Positions 17,034-19,282 of a stretch of DNA of 19,282 nt are shown here, one piece after another. The position numbers were made by a program, and so were the translations under genes. The notes beneath the pieces were generated by a model. It was not told where the DNA came from and did no database searches. It worked only from the letters and a program-made list of their open reading frames with translations. The stretch comes from CAIOZW01 sp049317725 (GTDB taxonomy: Bacteria; Acidobacteriota; Blastocatellia; RBC074). Where the stretch lies: positions 1 to 19,282 of the forward strand of contig JBMOHS010000069.1 of the NCBI GenBank assembly GCA_049317725.1, given 5' to 3'. Within the stretch, counting starts at the first letter, position 1; the number at the start of each line of letters is the position of its first letter.

Positions 17034-17134
17034 TTGATCAATTCCTGTCCCAGCCTAGCCCGTCACGTCAGCTCACAATCGACCGGATTCCGCCGACTGC
17101 CGCTTCCCTTGACTCCCAATCTTTTCCTGAAAAC

Positions 17135-17173
17135 GTCAAAGATTTGACCAAAGATTCGACTAAAGACTCAAGC
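17135..17173 (-). promoter_or_regulatory. Inverted repeat and 12-bp imperfect direct repeats in the atp leader
   Basis: GTCAAA-GA-TTTGAC at 17135-17148 is a perfect palindrome with a 2-bp spacer. It overlaps three imperfect 12-bp direct repeats (AAAGATTTGACC, AAAGATTCGACT, AAAGACTCAAGC) at 17138-17173. The arrangement resembles an operator with repeated half-sites. I cannot name a regulator. Confidence 0.35.
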
Positions 17174-17247
17174 TGATGCACCACCTGTCAGGCCCGCTAG
17201 CCGACGAAATGGGCCTCTTTGCCGCTTCGCAAAATTCAAACGGGAAA

Positions 17248-17275
17248 ATTAGCACATCGTTTCACAAAGAGTCAA
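17248..17275 (-). promoter_or_regulatory. Candidate atp cluster promoter
   Basis: Minus-strand TTGACT (plus 17270-17275) and GCTAAT (17248-17253) are separated by 16 bp. A TG one base before the -10 hexamer makes it an extended -10 element. It lies between the terminator-like hairpin of the propeller gene and the atp genes, where a promoter is expected. Confidence 0.4.
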
Positions 17276-17338
17276 TTCAGGCAGGGGGGTGACGCTGCCA
17301 GCCGCTGGAGGAAAGGGTCAGGAGGGGGACCAACAAGA

Positions 17339-17373
17339 GGCGTCTGCCAGAGCATGCCCTACCGGCAGACGCC
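17339..17373 (-). terminator. Hairpin terminating the propeller-protein gene
   Basis: GGCGTCTGCC (17339-17348) and GGCAGACGCC (17364-17373) form a perfect 10-bp stem with a 15-nt loop. On the minus strand TCTTGTTGG follows, a weak T-rich tail. It lies about 46 bp past the stop of the PQQ-type gene and before the candidate atp promoter. Confidence 0.55.
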
Positions 17374-17419
17374 AAATCCAATCGACTCTCCTGTGCCCAG
17401 AGGAGCGGCCGAAGATTGC

Positions 17420-18829
17420 CTATTTGCGGCTGGCGCTCAAGGTCGCAGCCGGGGTCTGCCAGCGGAGGGCAGTCAAGGCGCGCAGTTCCCGAACGAAGAG
17501 CTGATCGCCAGCGACGGCGAGGTGGGCCCACGTCTCATCGTCGGTGATGCGACGCTCTTCGAGGAGTTGAAAGGCGGTCGGGTCCGCTTTGATCAAGAGG
17601 AGGATGCCACGCTCGTCGAGACCGAGGATCCGATCCCCTTGGGCGACCAAACTGACATACTTTCCGAACGGAGTGGAGGTCCAGGTACGCTCCCCTGTTC
17701 GCAGATCGATGCAAGTGAACCGCTGGTTGCCGAGGTGCAGGTAGGCATAGCCATTAATAATGACCGGGGTCGACATGTAACCGGAAGCGTTGTTGCTCCA
17801 GCTCTCCGCGACTTGGAACTTCTCTCCGGTCCGGGTGATGTCGTAGCGCCAACTCTTGTTTTGATAGCTGCTGGTAAAGACCGCATCGCCAAAGACGACC
17901 GGCGTGAGGATGTTCATCCCGCGGAACGAGGCAACCGGGGTCTGCCAGAGAACCTGACCATCCCCCAGATCGATTCCCGCCAGGACTTCGCGGGACTGGA
18001 CAACGAGCTGTCGCTTACCAGCAATCGTCGCCAGGACTGGGGAGGAGAAGGCCCCTTCCGACATGACTCCATACTTCCCCTCGAAGGCGCGCCAGAGAAT
18101 CTTTCCGGTTCGTTTGTCGATCTTGATCGTCGAGTTGGCAGCCTGGACATAGAGGTGATCGCCGTCGATCAGTGGAGAACAGATCAGGCCAAAGTCCGGT
18201 ACAGAGGTTCCGTACGTCGCGACAAAGTCGATTCGCCAGCGCTCCTTGCCCGTGGCACCGTCAAGCGCAACGACGACATCGCGCATACCGGCCACATAGA
18301 GCGTCTCCCCGTCAAACGCCGGGGTTGAACGGATCCAGTCTCCCCGGGACTTGGCATAGAACGGCACCGAGATTGCTCCCGGCCAAGAGGCGGTCCACCG
18401 CTCGGTCCCGGTTTGCCGGTCGAAGGCGCGGACGATCTCCGTCTGTTTCTCTTTGGTCTCCGTCACAAAGACGAGCTTCTCCGAGACGATCGGTCCGGAA
18501 TAGCCTGGCTCGAGCGGTGTCTGCCAGACCTTGGCCAGATGAGACTCGGCGAGTGAGGCGGGCCAAGCTGGGCCCGCAATCCGTCCATCCCGGGAAGGTC
18601 CTCGCCACTGCGCCCAGGTTGCCAGTTTCTCTTCTTGGCGAGGCTGCGGGCGCGATTGCCCGCCCGACTTGCGGGCTGCCCCTTGGGGGCGGGGCTGTTG
18701 CGCCTCGGACCCCGAGAACCAGCTTCCCGCCAGCAGAGTCAGCAGAAGAATGGCCGTGGCTGCCCCACGAGCCACCCAGAGTCCCATCGGACGCATTGTT
18801 ACCTGATTCAAATTCCTTGTTGTCTTCAT
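17420..18829 (-). CDS. Exported PQQ-type beta-propeller protein
   Basis: This 469-residue protein has an N-terminal signal peptide (hydrophobic core about 23-37, likely cut near 'SEA-QQ' at 43/44). A low-complexity Gln/Pro/Arg/Lys stretch (45-68) follows, then a PQQ-like propeller. The domain opens with 'WAQWRGPSRDG' (72-82), a wording common in Planctomycetes and Acidobacteria. Repeated blades carry 'DRQTGTERWTASW', 'DGATGKERWRIDF', 'DKRTGKILWRAF' and 'DLRTGERTWTS'. These are PQQ/BamB-type repeats; a true cofactor or enzyme activity is not implied, and no dehydrogenase-specific motif is seen. Location is periplasmic or outer-membrane. The start at 18829 follows GAGGGG with about 9-nt spacing; an ATG at codon 12 is possible. 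It is upstream of the atp cluster in the same direction but separated by a hairpin and 421 bp. Confidence 0.88.
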   Translation of the reverse strand: MKTTRNLNQVTMRPMGLWVARGAATAILLLTLLAGSWFSGSEAQQPRPQGAARKSGGQSRPQPRQEEKLATWAQWRGPSRDGRIAGPAWPASLAESHLAKVWQTPLEPGYSGPIVSEKLVFVTETKEKQTEIVRAFDRQTGTERWTASWPGAISVPFYAKSRGDWIRSTPAFDGETLYVAGMRDVVVALDGATGKERWRIDFVATYGTSVPDFGLICSPLIDGDHLYVQAANSTIKIDKRTGKILWRAFEGKYGVMSEGAFSSPVLATIAGKRQLVVQSREVLAGIDLGDGQVLWQTPVASFRGMNILTPVVFGDAVFTSSYQNKSWRYDITRTGEKFQVAESWSNNASGYMSTPVIINGYAYLHLGNQRFTCIDLRTGERTWTSTPFGKYVSLVAQGDRILGLDERGILLLIKADPTAFQLLEERRITDDETWAHLAVAGDQLFVRELRALTALRWQTPAATLSASRK

Positions 18830-19227
18830 TTTCTTGACCCCTCAAGTGCGGATGTCCGCGTCGACTGCAGCTGGCAGGCCGCCTGAATTGTGCGAATTGG
18901 ATTCGGCGAGAAAGAAAAACGCCGCGAGGAGTCCCGGGACATCTCGGCAGACGGTCAGTGCAGGATGTGGTCGGACTGCTGACTCCAATTGCAGATAGGA
19001 CCCGATCTCCGTCACGGAAGATTCACGGGGGAACAACGGATTCGTGTTAAACTGTCCAACGATTCAGATTGGGCATGCTGGCATCCGTCCGATCTGCGTT
19101 GTACAATGCCACGTCTACGCCTGAATAGAACGGGTCAGGAGTGGCTATGGTCGCCGGGTGAGGAAACACAAGAGAGCCAGACAATGCAACGATCTCCGAT
19201 CACTGGGTGCCCATCAAGCAGGAAAGT
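18830..19227. other. Gene-free stretch before the terminal repeat
   Basis: No convincing gene is visible on either strand. Short open frames translate to unfamiliar, unbalanced sequences. A weak plus-strand promoter-like pair is present (CTGGCA at 19078-19083 and TACAAT at 19102-19107, 18-bp spacing), pointing toward the right edge. The only reading frame just after it runs 45 codons and ends in the tandem repeat. Confidence 0.45.
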
Positions 19228-19282
19228 CGAACGGGATGGTTGAACGGGATGGTTGAACGGGATGGTTGAACGGGATGGTTGA
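19228..19282. repeat. 13-bp tandem repeat running off the window
   Basis: The unit TGAACGGGATGGT occurs four times (19228-19240 with one C for T, then 19241-19253, 19254-19266, 19267-19279). A partial fifth copy reaches the last base. Copies 2-4 are identical. The period is not a multiple of three and each unit contains TGA, so every plus-strand frame is closed; this is not a coding repeat on that strand. Confidence 0.9.

Noticed and set aside
19228..19282. CRISPR array
   Set aside because: The repeats are directly abutting 13-mers without spacers, far shorter than CRISPR repeats, and no cas gene is present.

Overview
The window is a piece of a GC-rich bacterial chromosome. The best lineage guess is Acidobacteriota. 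The main hints are a secreted FecR-domain protein with an aromatic 'YTFIP…G..FSPYGFGFF' tail of a kind I associate with that phylum, paired b/b' ATP synthase subunits in a short atp cluster without a, c, beta or epsilon, and a 'W.QWRGP.RDG' PQQ-type beta-propeller protein. This assignment is inference from family habits; no rRNA or tRNA is present to anchor it.

Layout. Positions 1-448 hold no convincing gene. From 449 to about 6475 the genes run on the minus strand. In transcription order they are: a polyprenyl-phosphate sugar transferase (possibly preceded by a small ORF), a class V aminotransferase-fold enzyme, the methionine sulfoxide reductase msrB, ndk (with its own good promoter and a structured leader), and a MacB/LolD-type ABC pair overlapping by 4 bp. 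From 6751 to 11140 the genes run on the plus strand: a NatA/YhaQ-type ABC ATPase without its usual permease, an unrecognised helical protein that looks frameshifted near its end, a histone-deacetylase-like amidohydrolase, and a secreted FecR-domain protein that ends at a strong terminator. From 11397 to 18829 the strand is minus again: a single-pass membrane protein of unknown function, a VanZ-family protein, the ATP synthase cluster b', b, delta, alpha, gamma (with a terminator after gamma), and an exported PQQ-type propeller protein. The window ends inside a 13-bp tandem repeat.

How the genes work together. The atp genes supply the peripheral stalk and the alpha and gamma subunits of the F1Fo ATP synthase; a, c, beta and epsilon must be encoded elsewhere. 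The sugar transferase would start a lipid-linked exopolysaccharide repeat unit. The other genes are housekeeping or envelope functions without an obvious shared pathway. I did not find a defence island, CRISPR array, integrase or biosynthetic cluster. The most unusual signals are RNA or DNA structures: two tandem hairpins after the broken unknown gene, mutually exclusive pairings reaching the FecR Shine-Dalgarno sequence, a six-run G-tract ahead of the ABC operon, the ndk leader hairpin, a short inverted-repeat element at the vanZ start, and the terminal tandem repeat.
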